Positions 25,912-34,736 are shown, numbered from the stretch's first letter. The stretch is DNA of 38,422 bases from Leptofilum sp050292445 (GCA_050292445.1 JBNKLQ010000017.1:1-38422), one strand, 5' to 3'. Program-made: numbers and translations. Notes: generated from the letters alone by a model not told the origin.

Positions 25912-26322
25912 TTATTGGATTTTGTTGAGGCGGGATTGGAGATTGTGAACGGCCGTTTCCCATTCCCCAAACTCTTCACTCGCCAGCCACAATTCCCGCA
26001 GCTCCGACTTTGTGAGCACGCGGGCCACTGCCTGGCGCGCCATTTGGACATATTCTGGCTTTACTGGCATGGGGCTATTTTCTGCCAGCCATTCGGCCAG
26101 CTCCTGCGGTGGATTTTCGAGGGGAAAGCCTGTTGCGGCGGCCACGCATTCCGCTGCGGCCAGCACTTCACTGGCTTCGTCTGCGTCAAGTTCATCCGCC
26201 TCGATCATTGCTGCCACGCCTGCCAGGGTGCGGTCAATCAGACGAAAATCGTTCTCGCCAAAGTCGTACAGCCAATCCTGGGCGGCATCATTTTCAAAAT
26301 TACCGGGACCCCATGCTCCCAT
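25912..26322 (-). CDS. DUF4259 protein
   Basis: This is 136 residues beginning MGAWGPGNFENDAAQDWLYD, the family signature. AAAGGAGA is 5 bases upstream of ATG 26322. It has no signal peptide and is largely helical and acidic. It stands directly upstream of the LppX-like gene, whose ATG begins one base after its stop. Function of the family is unknown. Confidence 0.85.
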   Translation of the reverse strand: MGAWGPGNFENDAAQDWLYDFGENDFRLIDRTLAGVAAMIEADELDADEASEVLAAAECVAAATGFPLENPPQELAEWLAENSPMPVKPEYVQMARQAVARVLTKSELRELWLASEEFGEWETAVHNLQSRLNKIQ

Positions 26323-26342
26323 AATTGTCTCCTTTAAAAATA

Positions 26343-26420
26343 ATCCGCAGATTTCGCAGATGAACGCAGATTTGGTTCACTAAAATTCAAAATCTGCGCT
26401 AATCTGTGTAATCTGCGGAT
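26343..26420. repeat. Degenerate inverted repeat of ATCTGCG words
   Basis: ATCCGCAGATT (26343-26353) pairs with AATCTGCGGAT (26410-26420), and inside it CGCAGATTT (26365-26373) pairs with 26390-26398. It fills the gap between the TerB-like gene and the DUF4259 gene. Confidence 0.75.
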
Positions 26421-26427
26421 AAATCTC

Positions 26428-27372
26428 CTAAGCCTCGCGCTGCTTACGGGGGAGTTTTAGTTTGGCTTCGATGAACGCCTCGCGCGGCAGGTTGAGGGTG
26501 CGGGCAATGGCCCGAATTTCCTCAATTTCATCGTAAGCCGCCAGGCCATCGGCAGCAGCAACGGCAAAAAGCACGTCCAGGAAATGCCGCCGTTCGTCTG
26601 GGGTAGTGTGGCTGGCAAATTGGCGCACCGTGCGGTGATGGTCCAGCTTTTTGGCTGCTTCAGACACGGCTACTTCAGTGATGAAAACGGCCGTAGCCTC
26701 CGCCACCTCCCAATGCGTTTTTAACGCCTGCACCATCGCCTCAAACTCCGCCTCAGACACATCCTGGTCCACATGCGCCACCTTAGCCATCAGCCCGCCC
26801 GCCAGGCTCAGCTTGCGCAAATCCACCTCAGGAATGTCCAGTTCCGACTCTTCTACATGCAACCGGTGGCTAACAGCGTAGAACACTTTGTTCTTGATAA
26901 AATCATCAAAATGACGTTCACGATTCGGCGCATCGGCAACGGCCGTGCGCCGGGCCATCGCCCCACCCACCATCCGACCCAACTGCATGAACAGGCTCAA
27001 ATTCACATCGTCGATTGCCCGCTTCACCTCATTTACCACCGCCTGCTCTTCCGAAGAAATTTCGCCATCAATGGCCACTATCTCGTCCAGCGCCTGCCGC
27101 ACTAGCTGCCGGTCGCGTGGTGAGCACAGCGCATTTTGCAAGTCGGCAATGAGCCGGGCGCGTTCTGCTTCGTCGATGGGCTGGTCGATGTACATCTCCA
27201 GCCTGGCCCACTCCTGGCTGCTCATTTGCAGGCCACCCTCTTTTCCGACGCGCGGCAGTTGGTAGAGCAAATCCTTGAGGCTGTTTACCTCTTCATGGCT
27301 AACCTGGCCATCGGCCCAGGCAGCGGCAATAATCACTTTGGCTAATGTAAAAATAAGGTTGCGATCAGACAT
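26428..27372 (-). CDS. TerB-like (COG4103-type) acidic helical protein
   Basis: A 314-residue cytoplasmic protein with four copies of the acidic TerB-like signature: WADGQVSHEEVNSL near 19, AIDGEISSEEQAVV near 104, HVDQDVSEAEFEAM near 197 and AADGLAAYDEIEEI near 281. Each Asp/Glu cluster resembles the metal-binding helix ends of TerB-type domains, so two tandem TerB domains, each with two halves, are likely. TerB proteins go with phage or stress responses in other bacteria; no ter operon is here. The start is ATG 27372 (MSDRNLIFTLAK); AGGAAA is nearby. Confidence 0.8.
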   Translation of the reverse strand: MSDRNLIFTLAKVIIAAAWADGQVSHEEVNSLKDLLYQLPRVGKEGGLQMSSQEWARLEMYIDQPIDEAERARLIADLQNALCSPRDRQLVRQALDEIVAIDGEISSEEQAVVNEVKRAIDDVNLSLFMQLGRMVGGAMARRTAVADAPNRERHFDDFIKNKVFYAVSHRLHVEESELDIPEVDLRKLSLAGGLMAKVAHVDQDVSEAEFEAMVQALKTHWEVAEATAVFITEVAVSEAAKKLDHHRTVRQFASHTTPDERRHFLDVLFAVAAADGLAAYDEIEEIRAIARTLNLPREAFIEAKLKLPRKQREA

Positions 27373-27684
27373 AGTAATTTCCTAAAAGAATGGGACACAG
27401 ATTCTCACAGATGAACACAGATAAAAAGAAAAATCTGTGTTCATCTTTGTCCTATTCGTTTGTAATTATGCGAGGGAGGGGAGACGTTTGTCCAGCGAGG
27501 GCATGTTGGCGCGGGAATCTCTCATGCGTTGATCATAGATGAAATCGGCCGTTGTCGTGGCCGGGTTAATTTATCGCAGCTATCGTAAAAACCAATATTG
27601 GTCTGGGAAATAGACAGAACGCAGAGGGGCACAGAGAAAATCTGCATGCGCAACTTGCGCCCATCTGCGAACTCTGCGGATAAA
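27373..27684. other. Intergenic gap with two inverted-repeat blocks
   Basis: No gene is supported here. A 13-bp perfect hairpin GATGAACACAGAT (27410-27422 with 27433-27445) is extended by GGACA/TGTCC arms. A second, looser block at 27620-27678 has arms CGCAGAG/CTCTGCG with an inner GCGCAA/TTGCGC. Between them lie the palindrome ACCAATATTGGT (27591-27602) and AT-rich sequence that could hold the promoter of the minus-strand TerB-like gene. Confidence 0.7.
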
Positions 27685-29205
27685 TTAAGATTTACGAGAA
27701 CGGCCGCGTGACCGACGACGCTTTTTGCCAGATTTATCGGACCGAGCTTTCGGCCGGGAATCAGCTTGAGCTTCCTCCAGCGTCACAGGCGGTGTGTGCA
27801 GCGATGCCTGGTAATAATCATCCAGCAACATGGCAATGAGCTGAATGCCTTCTTCATCGTCGGCCAGCTCTTTGACCATCGGCACAAAGCGTTGCAATCG
27901 CTCCACTTTTAGGTTGTCACGGTCGCGCATTTGGGCTTCCAGGCGCACCGTCATCCGTTCCGCTACTACTTTGGCCAGCGTGGCTTCATCGGGAGACGGC
28001 CGTTCCTCAAACTCAATGTTGTACTGCTTGGCAATACGCTTTAAATGCACCTGCTCCGTAAAATCGCCCACCAGGCTAATAGCCACCCCAGTAGCGCCAG
28101 CCCGTCCCGTGCGCCCAGCCCGATGAATGTAAATTTCCGGGTCGTCCGGCAGTTCGTATTGGAACACATGAGACAAATCGGAGATGTCGATGCCCCGTGC
28201 GGCGACGTCTGTCGCCACACAAAAGCGCAGCTTGCCCTGGCGCAGCTTGCCCATTACCTTCTCCCGGTCCTTTTGCGCCAAATCACCGCTCAGCTCGTCG
28301 GCGTTGTAGCCAAAGCGCTGTAGCACTACAGCGATATAGTGGACGCGCTGCTTGGTGTTGCAAAAGATAATGGCCGAATCAGGATTTTCCAGCTCAATGA
28401 GCCGAACCAACGTCCGGTCTTTTTCCATGGGGGAGACCGTTACCACCTGGTGTGAAGTATCGGCCACATGCACATGATCCCGGCTGAGGCTGAGGAAGTC
28501 TGGCTTCTCCATGAACTGGCGGGCCAGGCTACGCACCGTGGGGGGGAAGGTGGCAGAGAACATGCAAGTAAACACTTTTTTACCCGGCAAATATTCCTGC
28601 ACCCGGCGCATGTCGGGGTAAAAGCCCATGCTTAGCATTCGGTCAGCTTCGTCAAAGATCAGCACTTTGAGCTTTTTCAACGACATCGAACCGCGCAGCA
28701 AATGGTCTAATACACGCCCTGGCGTCCCCACGATCAGGTGCGTACCTTCACGCAATGCTTTTAACTGGGGACCGTAGCCAACGCCGCCGTAAACGGCCGT
28801 TACCCGCAAGCCACTATCACCAATCAACATGGTGGCCTCATCGACCACCTGCTTGGCCAGCTCCCGTGTGGGTACCAGCACCAGCGCCTGGGTGTCGTCC
28901 TGGTGGCGGTTCACCAACTCCATGATGGGCATGATGAACGCCCCTGTTTTGCCACTGCCGGTACGCGCCTGCACCATCAACGGCCGTCCGGCAAAAATAT
29001 AGGGCATCGCTTTGGACTGTACCGGCGTCAGGCTCGTCCAACCCGCACGGGCCACAGCTTCACTCAGGCGCGGCGGCAAATGCTCCAACCGCACCGACGG
29101 CAGGCTGTCTTCTGGTTCTTCAATTTCGTCTTCTGGTTCCAGATGGGTGGCATTTGGCTCGTTAATTTCTTCTTCTGCTTGTTCGATTGTTTCAGTTTCA
29201 CTCAT
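27685..29205 (-). CDS. DEAD-box ATP-dependent RNA helicase
   Basis: An acidic N tail (about 1-35) precedes the Q motif GWTSLTPVQSKAMP, Walker A ARTGSGKT, motif Ia PTRELAK, the DEAD box in IFDEADRMLSMGF, SAT (motif III), and in the second domain ATDVAARGIDI and HRAGRTGRAG (V and VI). The C tail ends in a Lys/Arg/Ser cluster likely to bind RNA. The length is 506 residues from ATG 29205. A TTG at 29268 with GAGGG nearby would add 21 residues; the choice is open. Probable role: ribosome assembly or mRNA unwinding, as for CshA and related enzymes. Confidence 0.93.
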   Translation of the reverse strand: MSETETIEQAEEEINEPNATHLEPEDEIEEPEDSLPSVRLEHLPPRLSEAVARAGWTSLTPVQSKAMPYIFAGRPLMVQARTGSGKTGAFIMPIMELVNRHQDDTQALVLVPTRELAKQVVDEATMLIGDSGLRVTAVYGGVGYGPQLKALREGTHLIVGTPGRVLDHLLRGSMSLKKLKVLIFDEADRMLSMGFYPDMRRVQEYLPGKKVFTCMFSATFPPTVRSLARQFMEKPDFLSLSRDHVHVADTSHQVVTVSPMEKDRTLVRLIELENPDSAIIFCNTKQRVHYIAVVLQRFGYNADELSGDLAQKDREKVMGKLRQGKLRFCVATDVAARGIDISDLSHVFQYELPDDPEIYIHRAGRTGRAGATGVAISLVGDFTEQVHLKRIAKQYNIEFEERPSPDEATLAKVVAERMTVRLEAQMRDRDNLKVERLQRFVPMVKELADDEEGIQLIAMLLDDYYQASLHTPPVTLEEAQADSRPKARSDKSGKKRRRSRGRSRKS

Positions 29206-29346
29206 TGATTTTCTGCGAATTGCTTTGTTCCTATTTGGCAACGGCTGTTGTCCAGACAAAAAAGGCAATAAGCCCTCATATTTTTTCGATTTCTTAATTT
29301 TCTCAACTGTAGAGTCTAGCGCAAAACGACCGTTTTCGCATCTTCT

Positions 29347-30210
29347 CTAATCCCGCCACAGCGGCAGGCTGCAACAGCGAAACGATCCCCCCGTTTTGGG
29401 CGGATCGTCAAAGGGCAGCTCAATCACCTTCAAACCGCGCCGCCGCATCTCGGCATTTACCCGGCTGGCACGGGTGCGGGCAATCACCTGCGTGGGCGAA
29501 ATGGATAGCACGTTGGTGGCCAAAATTTGCTGCTCCGCCTTTGTCACCTCGATGAGATCATACTGATCAGCAATGGCCGCTGGCATTTGCGCCAGCCCAT
29601 CAGGGTAAACAAGGGCACTGCGCTGACCCACGGGCACAAAGCTGCAATCCAGGTGCAGCACATTTTCACCATCAGCCAGCTGCTTGAGCGGCACGGGAAC
29701 CACCTCGAACTGTGGAAAGCGGCTGGCGAGATAGGCTGCCCCTTCTGGTCCGGTGCGCTGGCTAAGACCAACCAAGATACGGCCGTTATCCACAATCACA
29801 TCGCCCCCTTCCACCACAATATCATCCGGCACTTTAATCACCCGCTGGGTCCCCATTTGATCCAAAATCGGCAGCAGACCCAGCCACTCATCGCGGCGGC
29901 TCTCCCGCGCCATTTGGGTGACCACAAACGTGTCGCCAATCACCACGCCAATGTCGCGGGTCATCAGCTGATCTGGCACGTTGTCCAACGGCTCCGGCTG
30001 CAACACCGCCACGCCGTGGCTGGCCAGCGTTTGCTTAAAATCGTCCAGTTCGGCCATCACCCGCTCCCGCGTCGGACGGTCAGGGCCAAAATAATATTGC
30101 TTTTGGGTTTCGTTAATAATGGTGGGGGGAACTTGATGAAAATTGTCGGGATAGCCAATGATGACGGAACGCAAACGGCCGGTTTCTGACGTGACGCAAA
30201 GGGTGTGCAT
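29347..30210 (-). CDS. Dimethylarginine dimethylaminohydrolase / arginine deiminase-family hydrolase
   Basis: A 287-residue amidinotransferase-fold enzyme. EGGD (144-147), His186 in LHLDCSF and the C-terminal nucleophile in GGSFRCCSLPL (Cys279 or Cys280) form the guanidino-hydrolysing triad. The length is close to DDAH (about 280), shorter than arginine deiminase (about 400). The reaction would give citrulline and a methylamine from a methylated arginine, or act on another guanidino compound; substrate not fixed. GGAGG lies 8 bases before ATG 30210. No argF or arcB gene is beside it; argF is 14 kb away. Confidence 0.88.
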   Translation of the reverse strand: MHTLCVTSETGRLRSVIIGYPDNFHQVPPTIINETQKQYYFGPDRPTRERVMAELDDFKQTLASHGVAVLQPEPLDNVPDQLMTRDIGVVIGDTFVVTQMARESRRDEWLGLLPILDQMGTQRVIKVPDDIVVEGGDVIVDNGRILVGLSQRTGPEGAAYLASRFPQFEVVPVPLKQLADGENVLHLDCSFVPVGQRSALVYPDGLAQMPAAIADQYDLIEVTKAEQQILATNVLSISPTQVIARTRASRVNAEMRRRGLKVIELPFDDPPKTGGSFRCCSLPLWRD

Positions 30211-30305
30211 GACGGGTTGCCTCCAGGTTGTTCAGTGAGTTGTGGGTGTCGTAAATCCGTACAATATGATAAGGAGACGGAAACGGCCGTCAAGTAGCTA
30301 TTCCT

Positions 30306-30320
30306 AGGACTGGCAGTCCT
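30306..30320. repeat. Short palindrome of the GACTGGCAGTCC family
   Basis: AGGACTGGCAGTCCT has 7-bp arms around a single base. The same core forms the arms of the inverted repeat at 12868-12925. It lies just after the stop end (30324) of the minus-strand membrane-protein gene. Confidence 0.75.
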
Positions 30321-30323
30321 TGG

Positions 30324-31034
30324 CTATACTGTTTGCCAGGCACAAAAGAGCAGCAGTGCTAAATAGGAAAGCACCGCCAACAGCGACGGCCGTTTGGCCA
30401 AAAACCACACGCGCGGCGGGGCAAACAGCAGCACCAGGAGCACAAACGCCCCAATCGCGCCCAGCCAGCCGCTGAATAATTGCGTGGATTGGAGAACGGC
30501 CGTTCCCAGCAGCAGCATCCCGTTAACCCCTAACAACGCCAGTAACGCCAACCCCGTGTAATTGCGCGACGTTTCTTCAATGGTCACCCGCACCGAAGCG
30601 CTGAGCACCAGCACATAAAACAGAGCCGCCGCAATCAACGCCCCCGGCCCATACACAAAAAAGGCCGAAGATTCCCCCGCGCCCAAAATACGATCATCAG
30701 CCACGTAGATGGAATCCCAGTAGCCAAGCTGCTGCAAAATCAGCACAGCTAGCATCAGGGCAAAAAAGATAGCCAACAGCCGCATGGTGAGTGTTTTTAT
30801 CAGCCAGGTGGGCAGGCGAGAAACCCGTTCGGCATCGGCAGCTGGTTCCAATTTACGGATGAGGTAAACGGCCGTACAGTACACAACAAACGCCCCACCA
30901 AGAATCAGTACATTAATCGTCGATGGCTCCGCAAACAGCGCCGTAAGCGTCGGCAGCAGCAAAATAAGCCCAGCCGCCCCGGTCACATCTGCCAGCAGCG
31001 GCAAAATCGTTAAAAATCGTTGTTTTTGTTTCAC
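30324..31034 (-). CDS. Unknown multi-pass membrane protein
   Basis: The start is GTG 31034, with GAGAGGA 6 bases upstream. The 236-residue protein has about seven hydrophobic segments: near 10-35, 40-60, 83-105, 125-147, 158-178, 185-206 and 214-233. No domain is recognised. A soluble loop (AADAERVSRLP) and a loop with EESSAFF-like residues around 115-125 are the only polar stretches. The role may be a small transporter or accessory membrane factor; I have no evidence for either. Confidence 0.75.
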   Translation of the reverse strand: MKQKQRFLTILPLLADVTGAAGLILLLPTLTALFAEPSTINVLILGGAFVVYCTAVYLIRKLEPAADAERVSRLPTWLIKTLTMRLLAIFFALMLAVLILQQLGYWDSIYVADDRILGAGESSAFFVYGPGALIAAALFYVLVLSASVRVTIEETSRNYTGLALLALLGVNGMLLLGTAVLQSTQLFSGWLGAIGAFVLLVLLFAPPRVWFLAKRPSLLAVLSYLALLLFCAWQTV

Positions 31035-31083
31035 AGTTATCCTCTCAATTTGGCGGTGATCTTATCAGAAACCTGGAAAAAGC

Positions 31084-31167
31084 AATCACGAATATGACGA
31101 ATGAACGAATAACACAAATCGATACCAAATTATTCGTCTCATTCTTCAATTCGTGCCATTCGTGATT
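31084..31167. repeat. Degenerate inverted repeat of ATTCGTG words
   Basis: AATCACGAAT (31084-31093) pairs with ATTCGTGATT (31158-31167), with further ACGAAT/ATTCGT words paired inside. It lies in the divergent gap between the membrane protein and the zinc-ribbon gene. Confidence 0.7.
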
Positions 31168-31262
31168 CATCCTTTTGTATTCACCCCAGCATCTTGCCAA
31201 CAGCGAGACGATCCACTAACCTTTAAGCCGGTATCTGCGGATTTTCAAGATAAGGATAGCAA

Positions 31263-32573
31263 ATGAGTAAGTCGTTCCCCCCAACTGGATTTGTTAAAAC
31301 GAAATCGGCCGTGCCGGGCATTGAGGTGTACAGGCCGCGCCCACCGGAAGAAGACGGCCGTGAGGTCGTCGATTTTCGCTGTCCCCACTGCGATGGAGCC
31401 ACCGCCTACAACACCGACGATGGCGGCCTGACCTGCTCCTTTTGCGGCTACCATGAAGCACCGCATGTTGAAGTGGTGGGCAAAGGTGCCCAAGAATTTG
31501 AGTTCACCGTGGAAACGGTGGAGCGATCTACCAATGGCTGGGGGCATGAGCGCAAGGAATTGGTATGCAACAGCTGCGCCAGCCACATCACCCTTTCCAC
31601 TGAAATGCTCAGCCACACCTGCCCCTTTTGTGGTTCGAACGCTGTGGTGCAAACTCGCGCGCCGCAAGACGTGCTGCGTCCACGCTTTTTGGTGCCGTTT
31701 GCCACCACCACCGAAGATTGTCGTAAGCAAACGGCCGTATGGCTGCAAAACAACTGGATGCTACCCAAAGATTTGCAAAATCTGGCCCGCAGCACGGAGT
31801 ACACGCCCATATACATTCCTTTTTGGACCTTTGACGCCCGCACCACGGCCAGCTGGCGCGCCGAAGTACACAACACCGATGCCAACCGTCGTCGCCACTC
31901 TGCGCCAAACTGGAAATGGGAACGGCCGTTTCTGCTCAAAATTGGCAACCGTGAGGGCAAACTTTGGGATTGGGAATCGGGCGCGGTGAATGTGGAAATC
32001 GACGACCTGCTTGTCAGCGGCAGCAGCCAGCTCAACCTGACCCTGCTCAAGCAGATGCGCGGCTACCGGCTAAACGAGCTGGTGCCCTACGATCCAACCT
32101 TCCTGGCCGGGCTGTCGGCCCAGGCCTACGAGGTTGATTTGGAAACCGCCTGGGAACGCGCCCGGCGATCGATGCGCGCCCGCACCAAAGAAGCGTGCCA
32201 GGAACAGGCCAGCGCCAGCTCGATACGCAACTTCAGCATGAATCTGGACTTTAGCGATGAAAGCTGGCGCTACATTTTGCTGCCGCTCTATCTGGCCACC
32301 TACCGCTACGGCGACAAACGGTTCCAAGTGATGATCAATGGCCAAACCGGGGTCATTGCCGGGCAGCGTCCCGTGGATTGGAAACGAGTGGGCTGGACGA
32401 TGGCCGCAGCCTTCCTGCCCGCGCTGCTCTTTGCCCTGGCTGCGGCGCTGCTGCTGGCTAATGAGTACAACATTGGCAGCTTGTTTGGTTTGCTGGCCGG
32501 TGCCAGCCTGATTGCCTGGCTGTTTTTTGTGTTTAATACGCTGCGTAAAGCGGGCAAAATGGCCAAGGGATAG
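31263..32573 (+). CDS. Zinc-ribbon membrane protein, copy 1 of a tandem paralogous pair
   Basis: The 436-residue protein starts at ATG 31263. Two zinc ribbons are visible: Cys40-Cys43 with Cys58-Cys61, and Cys102-Cys105 with Cys120-Cys123. A middle domain holds LVPFATTTEDCRKQ, PIYIPFWTFDARTTASWRAE and WRYILLPLYLATYRYGDKRFQVMINGQTG. Two TM helices near 376-425 close it. The order of ribbon, central domain and C-terminal helices suggests a cytoplasmic ribbon sensor with a membrane anchor. I cannot name the family. The gene next door shares the whole plan except the first ribbon. Confidence 0.85.
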   Translation: MSKSFPPTGFVKTKSAVPGIEVYRPRPPEEDGREVVDFRCPHCDGATAYNTDDGGLTCSFCGYHEAPHVEVVGKGAQEFEFTVETVERSTNGWGHERKELVCNSCASHITLSTEMLSHTCPFCGSNAVVQTRAPQDVLRPRFLVPFATTTEDCRKQTAVWLQNNWMLPKDLQNLARSTEYTPIYIPFWTFDARTTASWRAEVHNTDANRRRHSAPNWKWERPFLLKIGNREGKLWDWESGAVNVEIDDLLVSGSSQLNLTLLKQMRGYRLNELVPYDPTFLAGLSAQAYEVDLETAWERARRSMRARTKEACQEQASASSIRNFSMNLDFSDESWRYILLPLYLATYRYGDKRFQVMINGQTGVIAGQRPVDWKRVGWTMAAAFLPALLFALAAALLLANEYNIGSLFGLLAGASLIAWLFFVFNTLRKAGKMAKG

Positions 32574-32602
32574 AATGGATAATTGTTAATGGCCAATGGT
32601 TA

Positions 32603-33760
32603 ATGGTTAAGTTGATGGATGAAGTTGAATTAACTCAAAACGGAAACTGGATTGAAGTGTGGGGAGCAGATTGGGTGCTGGAGGGGTGCGCCAGCTGCAA
32701 CGGGGTGTTTGTGCTGCCACCACAGAAAGTGAGCCAGCGCTGCCCTTTTTGCGGGCAGACGGCTCTGGCCCAAATGGATCCTGCCGATGACCAGCCCATC
32801 TACACTCAGCCGCCAGAATTGGTGGTGCCGTTCCGCACGGCGGAGGACCGGCTGCGTGCCAGCGTGGGTAAGTTTGCCAAAAGCATCTGGCTGGCTCCGG
32901 CCGATCTCAATGAAGGTGCACTACTGAGCCGAATGCAGCCCGTTTACCTGCCAATGTGGCTGGTCGATGCCCAGGTGCAGGGCGAATGGCAGGCGGAGAT
33001 GGGCTTCGACTATGAAATTGTGAGCCATCGGGAAGAATACCAGCACAACAACTGGCAAACAGAGCGCGTGAAGGAGAAGCGAGTGCGCTGGGAGCAGCGC
33101 CTGGGTCGGCTCAATCGCCGCTACGAAAATCAGTCTGCCCCGGCTCTGGATGAACAAGAGCAGGTAGAAGCGAAAATCGGCCGTTTTAACCTGAATGAAG
33201 CCAAGCCATTCCAGCAAGATGACCTGACAAACGCGATTGTCCATCTGCCCAACCGCCTGCCGGAGGATGCCTGGAATGAGGCGATGGTTGGTTTAAAAAC
33301 GGCCGTTACCCAAGATTGTCGTCTGGCCAGTGAAGCAGACCACACGCGTGGCTTCAAATGGTCGCCCCACTTTGCCAACCAGCAGTGGACCCAGCTACTG
33401 CTGCCGCTCTACACCAGCTACTACCTGGATGATGACGACCAGGTCCGAATGGTGCTGCTGCATGGTCAGACGGGTAAACTGCATGGTGTGCTTCGCGCCT
33501 CCACGAAGCGAGCTTACCGTATAACAAATATGATGCTAAAGGCCGCATCCGTTTTTCTGGGAATCGCGACGGTGCTGTTTCTAGTAGACCTCTTGGGAGC
33601 AGAGGGAGCGGAATCCTGGATGGCTATACCGCTTTTACTGATGGCGGGTCTTGGCGTAGCGGCCTTCTTGCCCATGCTTTACGCTTTGATCGTAAACGCC
33701 ACCCAGCGGACAAAAGAGAGAGAAATAGAGCAGCCTCCATTGCCGACAACGGGCAACTGA
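32603..33760 (+). CDS. Zinc-ribbon membrane protein, copy 2 of a tandem paralogous pair
   Basis: The 385-residue protein has one zinc ribbon (Cys29-Cys32 with Cys47-Cys50), then a central domain with LVVPFRTAEDRLRAS, QPVYLPMWLVDAQVQGEWQAE and WTQLLLPLYTSYYLDDDDQVRMVLLHGQTG, aligned with copy 1. Two C-terminal TM helices (about 307-327 and 335-360) end it. Only the N-terminal ribbon of copy 1 is missing. A charged insert (HREEYQHNNWQTERVKEKRVRWEQRLGR region) near 140-175 is unique. The start is ATG 32603; ATG 32615 is an alternative, and the ribosome site is weak. The 29-base gap contains repeated TTAATGG words. Confidence 0.83.
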   Translation: MVKLMDEVELTQNGNWIEVWGADWVLEGCASCNGVFVLPPQKVSQRCPFCGQTALAQMDPADDQPIYTQPPELVVPFRTAEDRLRASVGKFAKSIWLAPADLNEGALLSRMQPVYLPMWLVDAQVQGEWQAEMGFDYEIVSHREEYQHNNWQTERVKEKRVRWEQRLGRLNRRYENQSAPALDEQEQVEAKIGRFNLNEAKPFQQDDLTNAIVHLPNRLPEDAWNEAMVGLKTAVTQDCRLASEADHTRGFKWSPHFANQQWTQLLLPLYTSYYLDDDDQVRMVLLHGQTGKLHGVLRASTKRAYRITNMMLKAASVFLGIATVLFLVDLLGAEGAESWMAIPLLLMAGLGVAAFLPMLYALIVNATQRTKEREIEQPPLPTTGN

Positions 33761-33779
33761 GGCTGCCGATGCTGCCAGT

Positions 33780-34661
33780 TTAAACGGTCACAGGTTGTTT
33801 GACGGTGCGGCGAGTCGCCTGCATGACCTTTTCAATACTTTCCCAATCGTGCGTATAAGCGGATGAATCCACGATGTGCTCTGGATCGTCAAAATATTTA
33901 CCAGTTGTCTGGGCCACATCCGGCGAGAGGGCCAGGTACGTGTAGGTTTTGGCCATGGCTTCTGGCGTGATGGAAAAGCGACTCTTGAGGGAGTACATTT
34001 TGCGCAGCAGCGTGGGTATATTGGGATACCGTTTATCCACATCAATCTGCACATTGGTGACGCGAATTGCGTTGGCGGTTACGGCCGTTCCGGCCAACAT
34101 CTTCGCCAGCCAATACGTATACATCACTTGCGCCTGCTTGGATTGATAATACGCTTTTTGCACGCTGAACTTTCGCTCACGAAATTCTGGATCATCCAAA
34201 TTGACCTTGAGGAAAGGATACGTCACCAATCCCTTGGAGGAGATGGTGATGATGCGCCCCTGTTCGCTGCGTTTCAGCGCGTCCAGCAGCAGATCCGTCA
34301 ACAAAACGGGGCCAACGTGATTGGTCGCCCAAATTTTTTCTACACCTTCTTCAGTAAAGGCAATCTGCTTTTGGCGAATGTCAAAAGCGGCCGCATTCTG
34401 AATTAGCACGTCAAGCACATCATAGCGGGCCAAAAAAGCCTGGGCAAAGGCGTGAATGGATGATTGCAGCGACATATCGACGATCATCAGTTCGACATCT
34501 TCATTGTTGGCCTGCTGACGAATGTCGGCCAGGGCCGCTGCGCCGCGCTGCTGGCTGCGGCAGGCGATGATCACTTTGTGCCCTTGTTGAGCCATTTGAA
34601 TAGCAGCCGCTTTGCCAATGCCAGAATTGCCGCCGGTGATGATGCATACTTTTTGTTTCAT
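33780..34661 (-). CDS. Short-chain dehydrogenase/reductase (retinol-dehydrogenase-like)
   Basis: The NAD(P) loop TGGNSGIG is at 9-16, with Arg35-containing ACRSQQRG following the second strand, which favours NADP(H). NAA near 90, Ser141-Ser142 and Tyr171-x3-Lys175 (AYYQSKQ) complete the classical active site. The length is 293 residues, with a C-terminal tail typical of the retinol dehydrogenase/WWOX-like subgroup. The substrate is unknown (alcohol or ketone of lipid type is likely). It follows a TetR gene on the same strand, probably one transcript and repressor-controlled. Confidence 0.9.
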   Translation of the reverse strand: MKQKVCIITGGNSGIGKAAAIQMAQQGHKVIIACRSQQRGAAALADIRQQANNEDVELMIVDMSLQSSIHAFAQAFLARYDVLDVLIQNAAAFDIRQKQIAFTEEGVEKIWATNHVGPVLLTDLLLDALKRSEQGRIITISSKGLVTYPFLKVNLDDPEFRERKFSVQKAYYQSKQAQVMYTYWLAKMLAGTAVTANAIRVTNVQIDVDKRYPNIPTLLRKMYSLKSRFSITPEAMAKTYTYLALSPDVAQTTGKYFDDPEHIVDSSAYTHDWESIEKVMQATRRTVKQPVTV

Positions 34662-34680
34662 GTTGCTTGTTCCTTATTTA

Positions 34681-34735
34681 TTTCCCCGGAAACTGCCATT
34701 CAAGGACTTGAACCATTTTGAAGTTTCCGGGGAAA
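34681..34735. repeat. 14-bp inverted repeat between tetR and the SDR gene
   Basis: TTTCCCCGGAAACT (34681-34694) pairs with 34722-34735 without mismatch. The loop contains a further palindrome, TTCAAGGACTTGAA. It ends two bases before the TetR stop codon and lies upstream of the SDR start, so it could attenuate read-through. Confidence 0.8.
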
Positions 34736-34736
34736 T

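Noticed and set aside
25600..26337. 245-codon plus-strand frame opposite the LppX-like and DUF4259 genes
   Set aside because: It spans two minus-strand genes with clear family signatures and good ribosome sites.
26341..27452. CRISPR array from recurring short words
   Set aside because: Words are inverted, degenerate and without constant spacers; no cas gene is near.
29527..30189. 220-codon plus-strand frame opposite the DDAH-type gene
   Set aside because: It is a shadow of a gene with complete catalytic motifs on the minus strand and shows no recognisable protein features.
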